In this document: positions 1 through 9,514 of the stretch, one piece after another
How positions within the stretch are numbered: position 1 is the first letter of the stretch
How the letters are laid out: the number at the start of each line of letters is the position of its first letter
Assembly: GCA_913060665.1 (NCBI GenBank)
Contig: CAJXUY010000016.1
Span: 1 to 64,000, forward strand
Direction: 5' to 3'
DNA: 64,000 nt
Source of the DNA: an uncultured Oleiphilaceae bacterium
Lineage (GTDB): Bacteria; Pseudomonadota; Gammaproteobacteria; Pseudomonadales; Oleiphilaceae
Made by a program: the position numbers and the translations under genes
The notes under the pieces: generated by a model
Databases searched by the model: none
What the model saw: only the letters and a program-made list of their open reading frames with translations
Told to the model about the DNA's origin: nothing

Positions 1-67
1 CCAAAAAAGTTATCTTATTTCAACATCTTAGCCTTCTACCAACACCCTGTATTCCGGTGCCTTCTGC

Positions 68-108
68 AGAAGAGGGGCGCATTATATATTGTTAAGACGC
101 CCCGTCAA
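68..108 (-). promoter_or_regulatory. Strong stable-RNA-type sigma-70 promoter firing out of the window
   Basis: Read on the minus strand there is a -35 box TTGACG (103-108), a 16-bp spacer and a -10 box TATAAT (81-86), followed directly by the GC-rich stretch GCGCCCC. A near-consensus promoter with a GC-rich discriminator is typical of rRNA and tRNA operons under stringent control. Transcription would start near position 74 and run left off the window. The transcribed gene is not visible, so a stable RNA target is an inference. Confidence 0.6.
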
Positions 109-137
109 TAGGCTAGCACAGATAAACCAATAAAATA

Positions 138-1106
138 TTAGATGCTTCGCAGCCAACGAGATAAATCGATAGCAAGAACCCCTGCGCGAGTTTGCGCCAA
201 TAGCTGATCAACACCCCCAGCCATAACATCTCCAGCTAGCAAATCATTTAAATACTCAATTTCAGAATCAAACAAACCTGCAGAAACGAACGCTTTCGAG
301 CTATCGGCATACTTATAATTCGAAACAACCTCTCGCAAAACGCACAACACCCCCGCCATATCAGCTAACAACGACCTACTAAATTCAACGCTCGCCCGAT
401 CAACCAAATACAACCAATATGCCAGGTTTCGTGATACTAGGTTTTTCACATAAGCTTTATGATCACTCACACATTCATAAGAATATAAAAACTCATTAGA
501 TAAGCTATTATCCTTCAGGCGATAGCCTTTTTCAGCCTTACTCACATCCGCAAGCATTACAGGCATCGTTTTTGCGATTATTGATGCCACCTCAAACAAT
601 ACATCAACATCCCCTTGCATTAGCTCAAGCTCTATCTCAGCTAAAGGCACTTTAGCTTCATCTGATGAAATGCACCCCTCATCCACAGCCAGCTCAATTT
701 TTGCGCCACTACATTCAATTATTGCACTAATACGCTTAAAGTTAGTTTCAAAAACTGCATCCAACTCTTCAACAGGAATATCACTTGGCCATAACCCCTC
801 ATGCAGCAGTGAGACGTCTAACTTATTTTCTGGCACTACCCACTCCCACTCACCTCTTTGACTTAACCCCCCTGCACTATACCCTTTAGTTTTTAGGGTC
901 TGAATAAATAAACCCTCTTTTTGCCTAACCCTAAGTGCAATGCGCGCTTGATTAAGCAACAACTCACTGGTATCAAAATACGCATTAACTAACCAAGTCT
1001 CTTTAACCTCTTGCGCACCCAACCTATTAAGCAACACAGGCAGCACGGACTTTAACGCTGCAGGCATTACAACCATCTTTAATTCAATTTCTTTTGACAT
1101 ACTCAT
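138..1106 (-). CDS. CYTH-domain inorganic triphosphatase (YgiF-like)
   Basis: The first residues carry the CYTH signature ExExK (EIELK, residues 6-10), the metal/triphosphate-binding start of the triphosphate tunnel metalloenzyme fold. Residues 1-200 fit the rest of that barrel, with alternating charged strands such as RIALRVRQK and ELELMQG. YgiF-type members hydrolyse inorganic triphosphate in the cytoplasm and carry a C-terminal CHAD domain. Here the last 110 or so residues are helical but far shorter than a full CHAD domain, so the protein looks like CYTH plus a reduced helical tail. It is a single gene on the minus strand with the promoter of the leftward stable-RNA-type unit downstream of it. 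The family is fairly sure; the substrate is inferred. Confidence 0.8.
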   Translation of the reverse strand: MSMSKEIELKMVVMPAALKSVLPVLLNRLGAQEVKETWLVNAYFDTSELLLNQARIALRVRQKEGLFIQTLKTKGYSAGGLSQRGEWEWVVPENKLDVSLLHEGLWPSDIPVEELDAVFETNFKRISAIIECSGAKIELAVDEGCISSDEAKVPLAEIELELMQGDVDVLFEVASIIAKTMPVMLADVSKAEKGYRLKDNSLSNEFLYSYECVSDHKAYVKNLVSRNLAYWLYLVDRASVEFSRSLLADMAGVLCVLREVVSNYKYADSSKAFVSAGLFDSEIEYLNDLLAGDVMAGGVDQLLAQTRAGVLAIDLSRWLRSI

Positions 1107-1292
1107 TCCAGGGGTATTTTGTGAACTAAATTCGATTTCTAGCTCACAATGACGGCTTAGACTTGAGAGTGATATTAGATGAAAGAGCTAAGGGAGGGAA
1201 ATAGAAGATAAGAGGCTTTTAAAACTCAATCTAGGAGAAAGAGAGTTATCGATCGAGACTGACCCTATTGAAATTGTTGAAACCTTACACAC

Positions 1293-1323
1293 AAAAAAAC
1301 CGACCCTATTAGAGGTCGGTTTT
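1293..1323 (-). terminator. Rho-independent terminator of the porin gene
   Basis: A perfect 10-bp stem, aaaaccgacc (1296-1305) with ggtcggtttt (1314-1323), closes an 8-nt loop. On the minus strand it is followed by a run of seven T. It lies 29 bp past the porin stop codon. Confidence 0.9.
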
Positions 1324-1351
1324 CGATACACAACGCAAACCAATCAAATGA

Positions 1352-2362
1352 TTAGAAGACGTATGCAGCACCCATAGCTAAAACAGTACCATCACTATCT
1401 GCTGTACCAGCCACACCTGGATCACTATTAACAAAGTATGCTTCCGTCCACACATACATATGGTCAGACAAGTTGTGCAAGGCCTGAAGCGCGACACCAG
1501 AAGACTCTTCACTGCTACCAGGCGCATCACTTTCGATCATTACATAACCAGCTGCAAACGTATTAGCCCCCATACTATACGTACCCATCAAACCATAGGT
1601 GCTTTCTACATCTGAACGAGTGTGGTATTCACCAGTAAGGCCGAAGTCACCCATATCATAGGAAGCCATCAAACCGTATGTATTCTCATCATTTGGAGCT
1701 GAACCGTCAGTAGCGCTAGAGTAAGCACGATCACCGTCATTTGAGTCCAATGCAAATGCAACCGTCAAAGCGTCAAGACTATAAGTCACAGAAAGCTGGT
1801 ACGGATAAGACTTGTCACCTTTTTCTCCATCACCATTAATTTGAACAGCAACACCAACTTCAAAGCCAGCCATTGAAGGGGTTGTATACTGAACCAAGTC
1901 ACCCTCACCAGTATCATACGAAGCGGTATCGATTGCGCCGTCACCAAACTCCCAATGGTTAGAGATTATATCCACTCCACGCTCATAAGTAGAATCATCA
2001 GAACCTACCCAAACCTTACCAAAGTCACCTTTAACACCAATGTATGCTTCATCAAATCCACTCAGACCACCATTACCAGCCTTATCATCAGCATCAAATT
2101 CAAGCTCAGCTTTCAAGAACGCCGTTATACCAGGAGAAATCTCATGGCTATGCTTGAAACCAATAGTAGAACCATTATCGATCAAAGCAGACTCACTTCC
2201 ACCTGGATCAACATCAGCGTGATACCATGCAAGCTGAATATTACCGTACACTGTAGGCATGCTATCAAGCTTTGAAGCCAGCTCGGAAGCTGGATCCATA
2301 GCGAACGCAGAGGTAGATAGTGCTGCTGCCGCAACTGCTGAAGCAATCAGAGTCTTTTTCAT
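1352..2362 (-). CDS. Outer-membrane general porin (Gram-negative porin family)
   Basis: This 336-residue protein has a classic signal peptide of about 21 residues, rich in alanine and ending AFA. The mature part is made of alternating short beta strands, glycine and aspartate rich, and ends in aromatic Phe (AAYVF), the hallmark recognised by the BAM complex for outer-membrane insertion. Segments such as GNIQLAWYHADVD, AYIGVKGDFGKVWVGSDDS and VQYTTPSMAGFEVGV match the trimeric porin family of Burkholderia and marine gammaproteobacteria. It would allow passive diffusion of small solutes. The acidic, aspartate-rich composition suits a marine or halotolerant host. The gene stands alone, with a strong terminator after it and a long AT-rich leader before it. 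Confidence 0.9.
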   Translation of the reverse strand: MKKTLIASAVAAAALSTSAFAMDPASELASKLDSMPTVYGNIQLAWYHADVDPGGSESALIDNGSTIGFKHSHEISPGITAFLKAELEFDADDKAGNGGLSGFDEAYIGVKGDFGKVWVGSDDSTYERGVDIISNHWEFGDGAIDTASYDTGEGDLVQYTTPSMAGFEVGVAVQINGDGEKGDKSYPYQLSVTYSLDALTVAFALDSNDGDRAYSSATDGSAPNDENTYGLMASYDMGDFGLTGEYHTRSDVESTYGLMGTYSMGANTFAAGYVMIESDAPGSSEESSGVALQALHNLSDHMYVWTEAYFVNSDPGVAGTADSDGTVLAMGAAYVF

Positions 2363-3043
2363 TTCGTCTTCCTTTTGTTTATTAATTTTTTCAACTTCAT
2401 TTTTCTTAATGAAAATTTGAAGGCTGAAGGGTTAAAACTATTTTTAAGTTTGCTTAAATTTCCCAATGAACATTTGCTGCGTCCATTTGTAGTAAAAAGA
2501 TATGTCATTTTCATGACAAAGTGCAAATTTTATTACTCATCGCTCTTTATCTTGACTACTTATTTGCATTCCAAATTGCTCAAATACATAACTGTCACAC
2601 CTTCAACACCCACAAAAGAGCTCAACTACGCATTCAATTAACGAATCACAGGAACCTTAATTAACACTTATATAACATCACAAACCATGTAATTTTATAT
2701 AAGCACTAACAAACTTCAAATAAACAGTACGTTACAAGTGTTTCTTAAAGTTTATAATCATATTTACTATTTAATATATGAAACGTTTTTTTGCAAATTA
2801 ATCCTATTATTTTTTGTAACATTTTGTTAATTTAAGCTAATAACATAACCCTTAAACCACCACCATCACCTTACCTTTCAATAAGTTAGGGAAAACTCAA
2901 GTAACAACTTGCAATCCTCACACTAAAATAGCCAATGCGCATCCTACCAGAGCTAGCGCTAGACATATTTCATACTTTCGTCGTAGTTTTGTAACAACCG
3001 CCCCCTAAGACCTTGCAAGAAAACACGAACCACCGACAACTTC
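2363..3043. other. AT-rich intergenic region upstream of the porin gene
   Basis: This 680-bp stretch between the porin start and the dtd stop is very AT-rich. It should hold the porin promoter and leader. I see no convincing gene, hairpin terminator or repeat. A plus-strand open frame of 88 codons at its left end has low-complexity AT-driven composition and no family features. Confidence 0.5.
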
Positions 3044-3481
3044 CTAGCACTCCAATAAAAATGTAACCGGACCATCATTGACTAGCGATACTCTCATATC
3101 CGAGCCATAACACCCTGTTTCAATTTTCGGATACGCTCGTTTTGCCTGAGCAACAAAGTAGTCGTACAACTTCAACCCATCACCTGGGGCCATCCCTAAT
3201 GAAAACCCAGGACGCAAGCCCTTTTTGGTATCTGCAACAATGGTAAACTGAGAGACTATCAGGAGCGCACCGGCTACATCCGTTAGGCTTAAATTCATCT
3301 TCCCTGACTCATCATCGAATATGCGATAGGAGAGTACTTTTTTGAGTAGGCGATCAGCTTCCTGCCGAGAGTCACCACTCTCTACTCCTAGCAGAAGAAG
3401 TATACCTCTGTCGATCGCACCAACCAGAAACCCATCTACTTCAACAGAAGCCTCCGAGACCCTTTGAATCACCCCTTTCAA
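3044..3481 (-). CDS. dtd: D-aminoacyl-tRNA deacylase
   Basis: This cytoplasmic proofreading enzyme removes D-amino acids (and glycine from tRNA-Ala) from mischarged tRNA. At 145 residues it is exactly the family length. It has the diagnostic SQFT motif (77-80) and the NDGPVT motif (135-140) with the cross-subunit Gly-Pro that gives chiral selectivity. The N-terminus MKGVIQRVSEASVEVDG is typical. It lies downstream of the prolyl aminopeptidase homologue on the same strand with a 168-bp gap, an arrangement known from Pseudomonas relatives, so the two may be cotranscribed. Confidence 0.96.
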   Translation of the reverse strand: MKGVIQRVSEASVEVDGFLVGAIDRGILLLLGVESGDSRQEADRLLKKVLSYRIFDDESGKMNLSLTDVAGALLIVSQFTIVADTKKGLRPGFSLGMAPGDGLKLYDYFVAQAKRAYPKIETGCYGSDMRVSLVNDGPVTFLLEC

Positions 3482-3648
3482 AACAGAACTCTCAAACGAT
3501 AATCACCACACAGAGCATCCAGGAAATAGAGCCTTTGGAACAAAAAAACTGAAACAATAGTAATCATAAAAATTAGAATAGTCAGCCTAATATCAATCAC
3601 ATAACAAATTTAGCTATCAACCACTGGGTTAAAATACATACAATCAAC

Positions 3649-4611
3649 CTAAGCAATATCAGGGCCAACCCTGTCAATCAACTGATTAATGGAATTAAGT
3701 ATCGCATCTACAATTGCCGGCTCTGCAATCGAATGCCCAGCATCACGAATAATATGAATTTCCGCCCCACTCCAGCGCCTCTGTAGATTTAACGCACCAC
3801 TTAAGGGCGAAATTAAATCATACCGTCCATGCACCATAATTCCTGGTATACCTGCCAGGCACTTGAGCCCCCGCTGAATTTCAGCTTCCGCCTCAAATCC
3901 CAAATTAGAGAAGTAATGGCACTGCAACTTCGCCAGAGCAATCGCCACATGAGGGTTCAAATAATAATCTACTACCGACTGATTTGGGTGAAGCGTTGAA
4001 CAACGAGCCATCCAATACGCCCAAGCCTTTGCCGCCTGCATCTGAACAAGCTCATTACTGTCGCTTAATCGGTTAGCATATGCGCCAAGTACGTCATCAC
4101 GCTCACCCTCCCCTAGCAGTGCGGTAAACTCCCCCCAACTATCTGAAAAAATTCGATTACAGCCATCCTTGAGCAACCAATCTACCTCTTTCTGCCCCCC
4201 AAGCATCACACCCTGCAACAACATACCCACCACTACCTGCGAATAACGCAAAGCGTAGAGTAGCCCAAGCGTTGCACCCCAACCGTAACCAAACACCAAC
4301 CACTTATCAACGCCCAACTCTTGTCGCACAAACTCCACATCAGAAATAAGTGCATTTGTATTATTATCCAACACCTCTGCAAGCGGCCGCGACCTGCCAG
4401 CCCCACGCTGATCAATCATAATAATCCTGAAACGCTCCGAATCAAAAAACCGCCTTAAATAACGACCACAACCAAGACCAGGCCCTCCATGCATAACAAC
4501 AACAGGTATTCCGTTCCGGTTCCCCGCTTCTTCAACATAGACTTCATGGACATCCGAAACAGAAAAACGGTAGGTTTGATTGGGAGCTAAATCAGGAAAT
4601 AACGTCAACAT
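3649..4611 (-). CDS. Prolyl aminopeptidase homologue with its catalytic serine lost
   Basis: The protein aligns along its full length (320 residues) with the S33 proline iminopeptidases, which release N-terminal proline from peptides. It has the oxyanion HGGPG (41-45), DQRGAGRSRP, the Asp of HGRYD (265) and the His of AGHS (293). The nucleophile elbow, GGSWGS in the family, reads GYGWGA (108-113), so Gly110 replaces the catalytic Ser. The residues matching the two glutamates that hold the substrate amino group in the Serratia enzyme are also changed: WEG becomes WMA (Met201) and IENHYF becomes LQCHYF (Gln230). The fold appears intact and the frame is open, so it looks like a retained pseudoenzyme, not a decayed gene. 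A new activity or a binding role is possible. Confidence 0.85.
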   Translation of the reverse strand: MLTLFPDLAPNQTYRFSVSDVHEVYVEEAGNRNGIPVVVMHGGPGLGCGRYLRRFFDSERFRIIMIDQRGAGRSRPLAEVLDNNTNALISDVEFVRQELGVDKWLVFGYGWGATLGLLYALRYSQVVVGMLLQGVMLGGQKEVDWLLKDGCNRIFSDSWGEFTALLGEGERDDVLGAYANRLSDSNELVQMQAAKAWAYWMARCSTLHPNQSVVDYYLNPHVAIALAKLQCHYFSNLGFEAEAEIQRGLKCLAGIPGIMVHGRYDLISPLSGALNLQRRWSGAEIHIIRDAGHSIAEPAIVDAILNSINQLIDRVGPDIA

Positions 4612-4763
4612 AAAAGATCAACCATTGCAGCATAAGTTAATGATTATCTGGCACTTCTTACGCTTACACCCATTCACACAAGTAAGCGCATAACAACTAC
4701 CATTCAATACCAATATAACTCAAGTGTAATTCAGTCATCACTATTGTTAAAGGACGAAAAAAC

Positions 4764-4797
4764 AAAAAAGGCGACCCTGCTTAGGGGTCGCCTTTTT
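4764..4797 (-). terminator. Rho-independent terminator of typA
   Basis: The stem ggcgaccc (4770-4777) with gggtcgcc (4785-4792) is extended by A/T pairs. On the minus strand a T tract follows. It lies about 55 bp past the typA stop codon. The flanking A and T runs on both sides could let it work in both directions. Confidence 0.88.
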
Positions 4798-4852
4798 ACT
4801 TAAAGCCAAACGAACTTGCCGGACGCTTAGGCTCTCACACTATCAAAAAATG

Positions 4853-6670
4853 CTATTTTGCTCGCTTACGCTCATTCTCTGTCAACAACTTCTTACGAAT
4901 ACGAATACTTAAAGGCGTCACTTCAACAAGCTCATCATCCTCAATAAACTCCAACGCCTGCTCCAACGTATGCTTAATAGGCGGAACCAAGGTTAAAGCC
5001 TCATCAGTACCTGACGCTCTAACGTTAGTTAACTGCTTACCTTTAATAGGGTTAACTACCAAATCATTAGATCGCGAATGAATACCAATTACCTGCCCTT
5101 CATAAACATCCACAGCATGCCCTAAGAACAACTTTCCCCGAGCCTGAATGTTAAACAACGCATAAGCAGCCGTTTTACCTTTAACCATACTGATTAATAC
5201 ACCGTTTTGACGACTAAACGAGTCACCCTGCTTAACCGGCCCATAATGGTCAAAAATACTAGTCATAATCCCCGAACCAGAAGTCAGAGTCAAAAACGTC
5301 CCTCTGAATCCAATCAGGCCTCGTGAAGGAATAATAAACTCCAAACGAACCCGACCCTTTCCGTCAGGCTCCATATTTGTCAGCTCACCTTTACGCAAAC
5401 CAATTTCTTCCATTATGGAACCTTGATGAACTTCCTCTACGTCAATTACAACCTGCTCAAACGGCTCATGAATCTCTTCACCCACCTGTCTTTGCACAAC
5501 CTCTGGACGAGAAACCCCCATTTCAAAACCTTCACGACGCATTGTTTCAATCAATACCGATAAATGAAGCTCACCACGACCCGACACGATGAACTTATCA
5601 GGCGTATCACCTTGCGCAACGCGTAACGCAACGTTATGTATTAACTCTTGATCCAATCGATCTTTAATATTTCGAGTGGTAACAAACTTACCCTCTGTAC
5701 CTGCAAACGGGGAGTCGTTGACAATAAATGTCATACTCACTGTCGGCTCATCAACACTAAGCGCAGGTAACGCCTCTATATTTTCAGGGTCGCACAAAGT
5801 ATCTGAGATACTCAGGCCATCAATACCATTAATACAAACAATATCGCCCGCGGTCGCCAACTGAGTTTCGACCTGTTCAAGCCCTAAATACCCTTTAACA
5901 TTTAGAACCTTACCTTTACGCTCATCGCCATTTGCACTTTTAACGATAACCTGCTGATTAGGTGCCAACGTACCTCTCGTAATACGACCTACACCAATAA
6001 CACCCACATAACTATCATAAGCCAGAGCAGACACCTGCATCTGAAATGAACCTTCAGGATCAACATCAGGCGCCGGAACCTGCTCAGTAATCATTTGATA
6101 TAGCGGAGTCATATCTTCAGCCATATCTTCAGGGTCAAGACCTGCAATACCATTAATGGCAGACGCATAAATAACAGGGAAGTCCAACTGCTCATCAGTT
6201 GCACCCAAATTATCAAACAACTCAAACACCTGATCCATCACCCAGTCCGGACGAGCACCCGGACGGTCAATCTTGTTGATAACAACAATCGGTCGCAAGC
6301 CCTTTTCAAACGCCTTAGAGGTTACAAAACGTGTTTGAGGCATTGGCCCATCAACCGCATCGACCAATAACAATACTGAGTCGACCATAGATAAAACACG
6401 CTCAACCTCACCACCAAAATCTGCGTGTCCGGGAGTGTCTACAATATTGATGCGGTAGTCGTTCCAGCTAATCGCTGTATTTTTTGCCAGGATGGTAATT
6501 CCGCGTTCTTTTTCCTGGTCATTAGAGTCCATGATGCGCTCAGCACCTTCATCCTTGCGCTCAAGGGTGCCGGACTGGCTCAAAAGTTTATCGACCAACG
6601 TTGTTTTACCGTGGTCAACGTGAGCGATAATTGCGATGTTACGTAGATTCTGAATCACAGGCTTTACCAA
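4853..6670 (-). CDS. typA: Ribosome-associated GTPase TypA/BipA
   Basis: This 605-residue translational GTPase of the EF-G family binds the 70S ribosome and helps 50S assembly and translation under cold and other stress. The G1 motif AHVDHGKT lies at residues 16-23. It is followed by RGITILAKN (switch I/G2), [14 protein letters not shown] (G3) and [10 protein letters not shown] (G4). The C-terminal half has the BipA-specific features [16 protein letters not shown] and [10 protein letters not shown]. Length is normal. It is divergent from glnA with about 410 bp between, the same neighbourhood seen in Pseudomonas relatives. Confidence 0.97.
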   Translation of the reverse strand: MVKPVIQNLRNIAIIAHVDHGKTTLVDKLLSQSGTLERKDEGAERIMDSNDQEKERGITILAKNTAISWNDYRINIVDTPGHADFGGEVERVLSMVDSVLLLVDAVDGPMPQTRFVTSKAFEKGLRPIVVINKIDRPGARPDWVMDQVFELFDNLGATDEQLDFPVIYASAINGIAGLDPEDMAEDMTPLYQMITEQVPAPDVDPEGSFQMQVSALAYDSYVGVIGVGRITRGTLAPNQQVIVKSANGDERKGKVLNVKGYLGLEQVETQLATAGDIVCINGIDGLSISDTLCDPENIEALPALSVDEPTVSMTFIVNDSPFAGTEGKFVTTRNIKDRLDQELIHNVALRVAQGDTPDKFIVSGRGELHLSVLIETMRREGFEMGVSRPEVVQRQVGEEIHEPFEQVVIDVEEVHQGSIMEEIGLRKGELTNMEPDGKGRVRLEFIIPSRGLIGFRGTFLTLTSGSGIMTSIFDHYGPVKQGDSFSRQNGVLISMVKGKTAAYALFNIQARGKLFLGHAVDVYEGQVIGIHSRSNDLVVNPIKGKQLTNVRASGTDEALTLVPPIKHTLEQALEFIEDDELVEVTPLSIRIRKKLLTENERKRAK

Positions 6671-6795
6671 TCTGACAATAAAAAAATGGACGCGAATTGT
6701 ACAGTATTGAAGAAAAAGGATAAAGGAAAAGCTTCCAATCTACGAAAGAGTTAAACCCCCTTCTTAATAGCAACGCCACACCAACCAAAACCACC

Positions 6796-6839
6796 GCACC
6801 ATATAAGGGCTTTCACACCTAAACGCACACAATTAAGGC
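6796..6839. promoter_or_regulatory. Possible NtrC enhancer sites upstream of glnA
   Basis: Two imperfect matches to the NtrC palindrome GCACC-N5-GGTGC are visible: 6796-6810 (left half exact, right half 3 of 5) and 6825-6839 (weaker). Their centres lie about 125 and 96 bp upstream of the predicted sigma-54 start, roughly three helical turns apart, as in the enteric glnA enhancer. The individual matches are poor, so this is tentative. Confidence 0.3.
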
Positions 6840-6901
6840 AGAAATACTATACACACAACTAACCAACTGTTTCACTTCTATAAATCACCCAAGCAACTCT
6901 T

Positions 6902-6917
6902 TGGCCAGCATATTGCA
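6902..6917 (+). promoter_or_regulatory. Sigma-54 (RpoN) promoter of glnA
   Basis: The sequence TGGCCAGCATATTGCA has GG at 6903-6904 and GC at 6915-6916, exactly 10 nt apart, with the TGGC and TTGCA halves of the -24/-12 consensus. Transcription would start near 6928, about 150 nt before the glnA start codon. The presence of ntrBC downstream supports nitrogen-controlled activation by phosphorylated NtrC. Confidence 0.8.
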
Positions 6918-7081
6918 TAAAGGAGTGCAACAAAAACTTGAAGAATCTTCCTAACAGTCATGCTATTCTTTCGCTGCTTTCTTCAAACGTGTAGCCTTCT
7001 GTAGATACCCTTGGCGTCACATTAGGGCGCAACGTGCGAGGGCGACAAAACAACAATCATCAATCAGATGGAGTACATAGA

Positions 7082-8488
7082 ATGTCAGAGAAAACTCTGA
7101 ATCTCATTAAAGAACACGACGTAAAATGGGTAGACCTTCGTTTCACTGATACTCGAGGAAAAGAACAGCATGTATCTCTTCCTATTCGCGAAATTAGCGA
7201 AGACTTCTTTGAAGAAGGCAAAATGTTTGACGGCTCATCGATTGCAGGCTGGAAGGGTATTAACGAATCAGACATGATTCTAATGCCTGACGACGAAACA
7301 GCTGTTATTGACCCCTTCACCGAAGACACCACACTAAATTTGCGTTGCGACATTGTTGAACCTACTACGATGCAAGGTTACGAGCGTGACCCACGCTCAG
7401 TTGGGCGTCGAGCCGAAGAATACTTGAAGTCTACTGGCATTGGCGATTCTGCACTATTTGGTCCTGAGCCAGAGTTTTTCGTATTTGACGATGTTAAATG
7501 GAAAACCGACATGAATGGAGCGATGTACTCCATTAACTCTGAAGAAGCCGCATGGGTTTCTCATGAAGATATCGAAGGCGGAAACACCGGTCACCGTCCA
7601 GGCGTTAAAGGGGGTTACTTCCCAGTTCCTCCTGTAGATTCACTACATGACCTTCGTGCGGCCATGTGTTCAGCAATGGACGCAATGGGCTTAGTAATTG
7701 AAGTTCATCACCACGAAGTCGGCACGGCTGGTCAGTGTGAGATTGGTGTAGGCCCTAACACGCTAGTCAAGAAAGCAGATGAAGTTCAGATTCTTAAGTA
7801 CTGTGTACATAATGTTGCTCACGCATACGGCAAAACGGCAACATTCATGCCTAAACCAGTAGTAGGTGATAACGGTTCCGGTATGCACGTTCACCAATCT
7901 ATTTCTAAAGACGGTGTAAACCTAATGGCTGGAGACAGCTATGCAGGCCTGTCTGAAAACGCATTGTTTTACATTGGCGGCATCATCAAGCACGCTAAAA
8001 CAATCAACGCGTTCACCAACGCATCTACCAACTCGTACAAGCGTTTGGTTCCAGGTTTCGAAGCACCTGTTATGCTTGCATACTCTGCACGAAACCGCTC
8101 TGCATCTATCCGTATTCCTTTCGTTAACAGTGCAAAAGCTCGTCGTATCGAAGTTCGCTTCCCTGACCCAACAGGTAACCCATACCTAGCATTCTCTGCA
8201 ATGTTAATGGCTGGCCTTGACGGCATTCAGAATAAGCTACACCCAGGTGATGCAATGGATAAGGATCTTTATGACCTTCCTGCAGAAGAAGCAGCAGAAA
8301 TCCCAACCGTAGCAGCAACCCTAGAAGAAGCTCTAGACTGCCTAGAAGCAGACCATGAGTTCCTGACTAAGGGCGGCGTATTCACTAAAGATATGATTCA
8401 GGGATACATAGACCTGAAGCGCGAAGAAGTTGAGCGTTTAAACATGACAACTCACCCAATTGAGTTTGACATGTACTACTCTCTATAA
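7082..8488 (+). CDS. glnA: Glutamine synthetase, type I
   Basis: This dodecameric cytoplasmic enzyme makes glutamine from glutamate, ammonia and ATP. I start it at the ATG at 7082, giving 468 residues and the usual start [21 protein letters not shown] at 7070-7073 sits 8 nt upstream; an in-frame upstream start would add an unusual 16-residue extension. Motifs are DGSSI (50-54), [15 protein letters not shown] (metal site), [16 protein letters not shown] (ATP-binding) and NRSASIRIP. Tyr397 in LYDLP is the adenylylation site, so activity should be controlled by GlnE as well as by the sigma-54 promoter upstream. A strong terminator follows. Confidence 0.98.
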   Translation: MSEKTLNLIKEHDVKWVDLRFTDTRGKEQHVSLPIREISEDFFEEGKMFDGSSIAGWKGINESDMILMPDDETAVIDPFTEDTTLNLRCDIVEPTTMQGYERDPRSVGRRAEEYLKSTGIGDSALFGPEPEFFVFDDVKWKTDMNGAMYSINSEEAAWVSHEDIEGGNTGHRPGVKGGYFPVPPVDSLHDLRAAMCSAMDAMGLVIEVHHHEVGTAGQCEIGVGPNTLVKKADEVQILKYCVHNVAHAYGKTATFMPKPVVGDNGSGMHVHQSISKDGVNLMAGDSYAGLSENALFYIGGIIKHAKTINAFTNASTNSYKRLVPGFEAPVMLAYSARNRSASIRIPFVNSAKARRIEVRFPDPTGNPYLAFSAMLMAGLDGIQNKLHPGDAMDKDLYDLPAEEAAEIPTVAATLEEALDCLEADHEFLTKGGVFTKDMIQGYIDLKREEVERLNMTTHPIEFDMYYSL

Positions 8489-8586
8489 ACAATAAGAGTA
8501 GAACAAGGTCATATTGTTTATCAGAGAAGATAGGGATCACTATTAAACCTAGTGACCCCGTTAGCTACCCCTAGGCAGCTAACACT

Positions 8587-8617
8587 AAAAAGCCCCACTT
8601 TGCTGGGGCTTTTTTTT
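8587..8617 (+). terminator. Rho-independent terminator of glnA
   Basis: The stem agcccca (8591-8597) pairs with tggggct (8604-8610) and is followed by a run of T to 8617. It separates glnA from the DUF4124 gene and ntrBC. Confidence 0.95.
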
Positions 8618-8696
8618 CGCCATTTCAATCGTCTACTGCTAAGATGTCTATAATATCGCGGCTAATTACTAATTCGAATAAACCGGTTGAATAATA

Positions 8697-9239
8697 ATGA
8701 ACATCATTAAAACAAGTATTTTTTTAACGGCTTTAATGGCTAGTCATAATTTAGTGCTCGCGGACATATACAAGTCCGTTAATGACGAAGGCGTTGTTGA
8801 GTATAGCGACCAACCCCGTGAAGGCGCAGAAAAAATAAAAGTCAAAAACCCTCAAAGTATCAAATTACCCAAAGGCGCTGATGTCTTTACATCAGAGAAC
8901 TCAGACACTTCAACCGATAGCGAAGCCACCTATCAACGCGTCACAATTACTCAGCCTGCAAACGACAGCGCATTTAATTCAGGCAACGGCCTCGTATCCG
9001 TTTCTTCAGAGGTAAACCCAAGCCTTCAAGCAGGCCACTCTATGCAGCTTGTTATGGATGGAACCCCTTATAACAGCAACACAAGTGGTAGCTTCGGTTT
9101 ATCCAACGTCGATAGAGGAACACACCAACTTCAGGTCAATATAATAGATAACACAGGCAAGACACTGATCAGCAGCGATATTACAACATTCACCCTTCAC
9201 CGCCCTCAAGCGCCTAGAATAACCCCAAGAGCTAATTAA
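8697..9239 (+). CDS. DUF4124-domain envelope protein
   Basis: This 180-residue protein has an N-terminal signal peptide of about 22 residues (hydrophobic core, ending LVLA). The DUF4124 signature follows: DIYKSVNDEGVVEYSDQP, a short periplasmic domain common in gammaproteobacteria. The C-terminal half (about 82-170) reads like an Ig-like beta domain (SLQAGHSMQLVMDG, LSNVDRGTHQLQV). A DUF4124 protein between glnA and ntrB is a conserved arrangement in Pseudomonas and Marinobacter relatives, but its role is not known. It could be expressed with or separately from the glnA transcript, since a terminator lies upstream. Confidence 0.85.
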   Translation: MNIIKTSIFLTALMASHNLVLADIYKSVNDEGVVEYSDQPREGAEKIKVKNPQSIKLPKGADVFTSENSDTSTDSEATYQRVTITQPANDSAFNSGNGLVSVSSEVNPSLQAGHSMQLVMDGTPYNSNTSGSFGLSNVDRGTHQLQVNIIDNTGKTLISSDITTFTLHRPQAPRITPRAN

Positions 9240-9514
9240 CATATAGCCACCATGCTCCAACGCACCATAATAGCGCACAAATATACTTAACTCAGCCGAT
9301 TCGCATCAACATTATGCATTAATATTCAAACCTCCGACTCTCGACTCCCTTATATGGGGAGGGCTTTCCCTTCACTATTTGCTATTTAGCTCCTTTTTGG
9401 GGCGCATCCATGGTATTTTAAATAAATAAACCCCGCCTTTGTTGAGATTTTACTAATTTCATAGATAGGTGGTTTGGTTTTTGCTTTAGCAATGTAAATA
9501 CAGGATTCTATACG

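Noticed and set aside
2375-2641. Plus-strand open frame of 88 codons upstream of the porin
   Set aside because: Very AT-rich, phenylalanine/lysine-biased composition, no ribosome site or family pattern, and it covers the porin promoter region.
9341-9365. Hairpin CTCCC/GGGAG between the DUF4124 gene and ntrB as a terminator
   Set aside because: The stem is only 5 bp and no T run follows on either strand.
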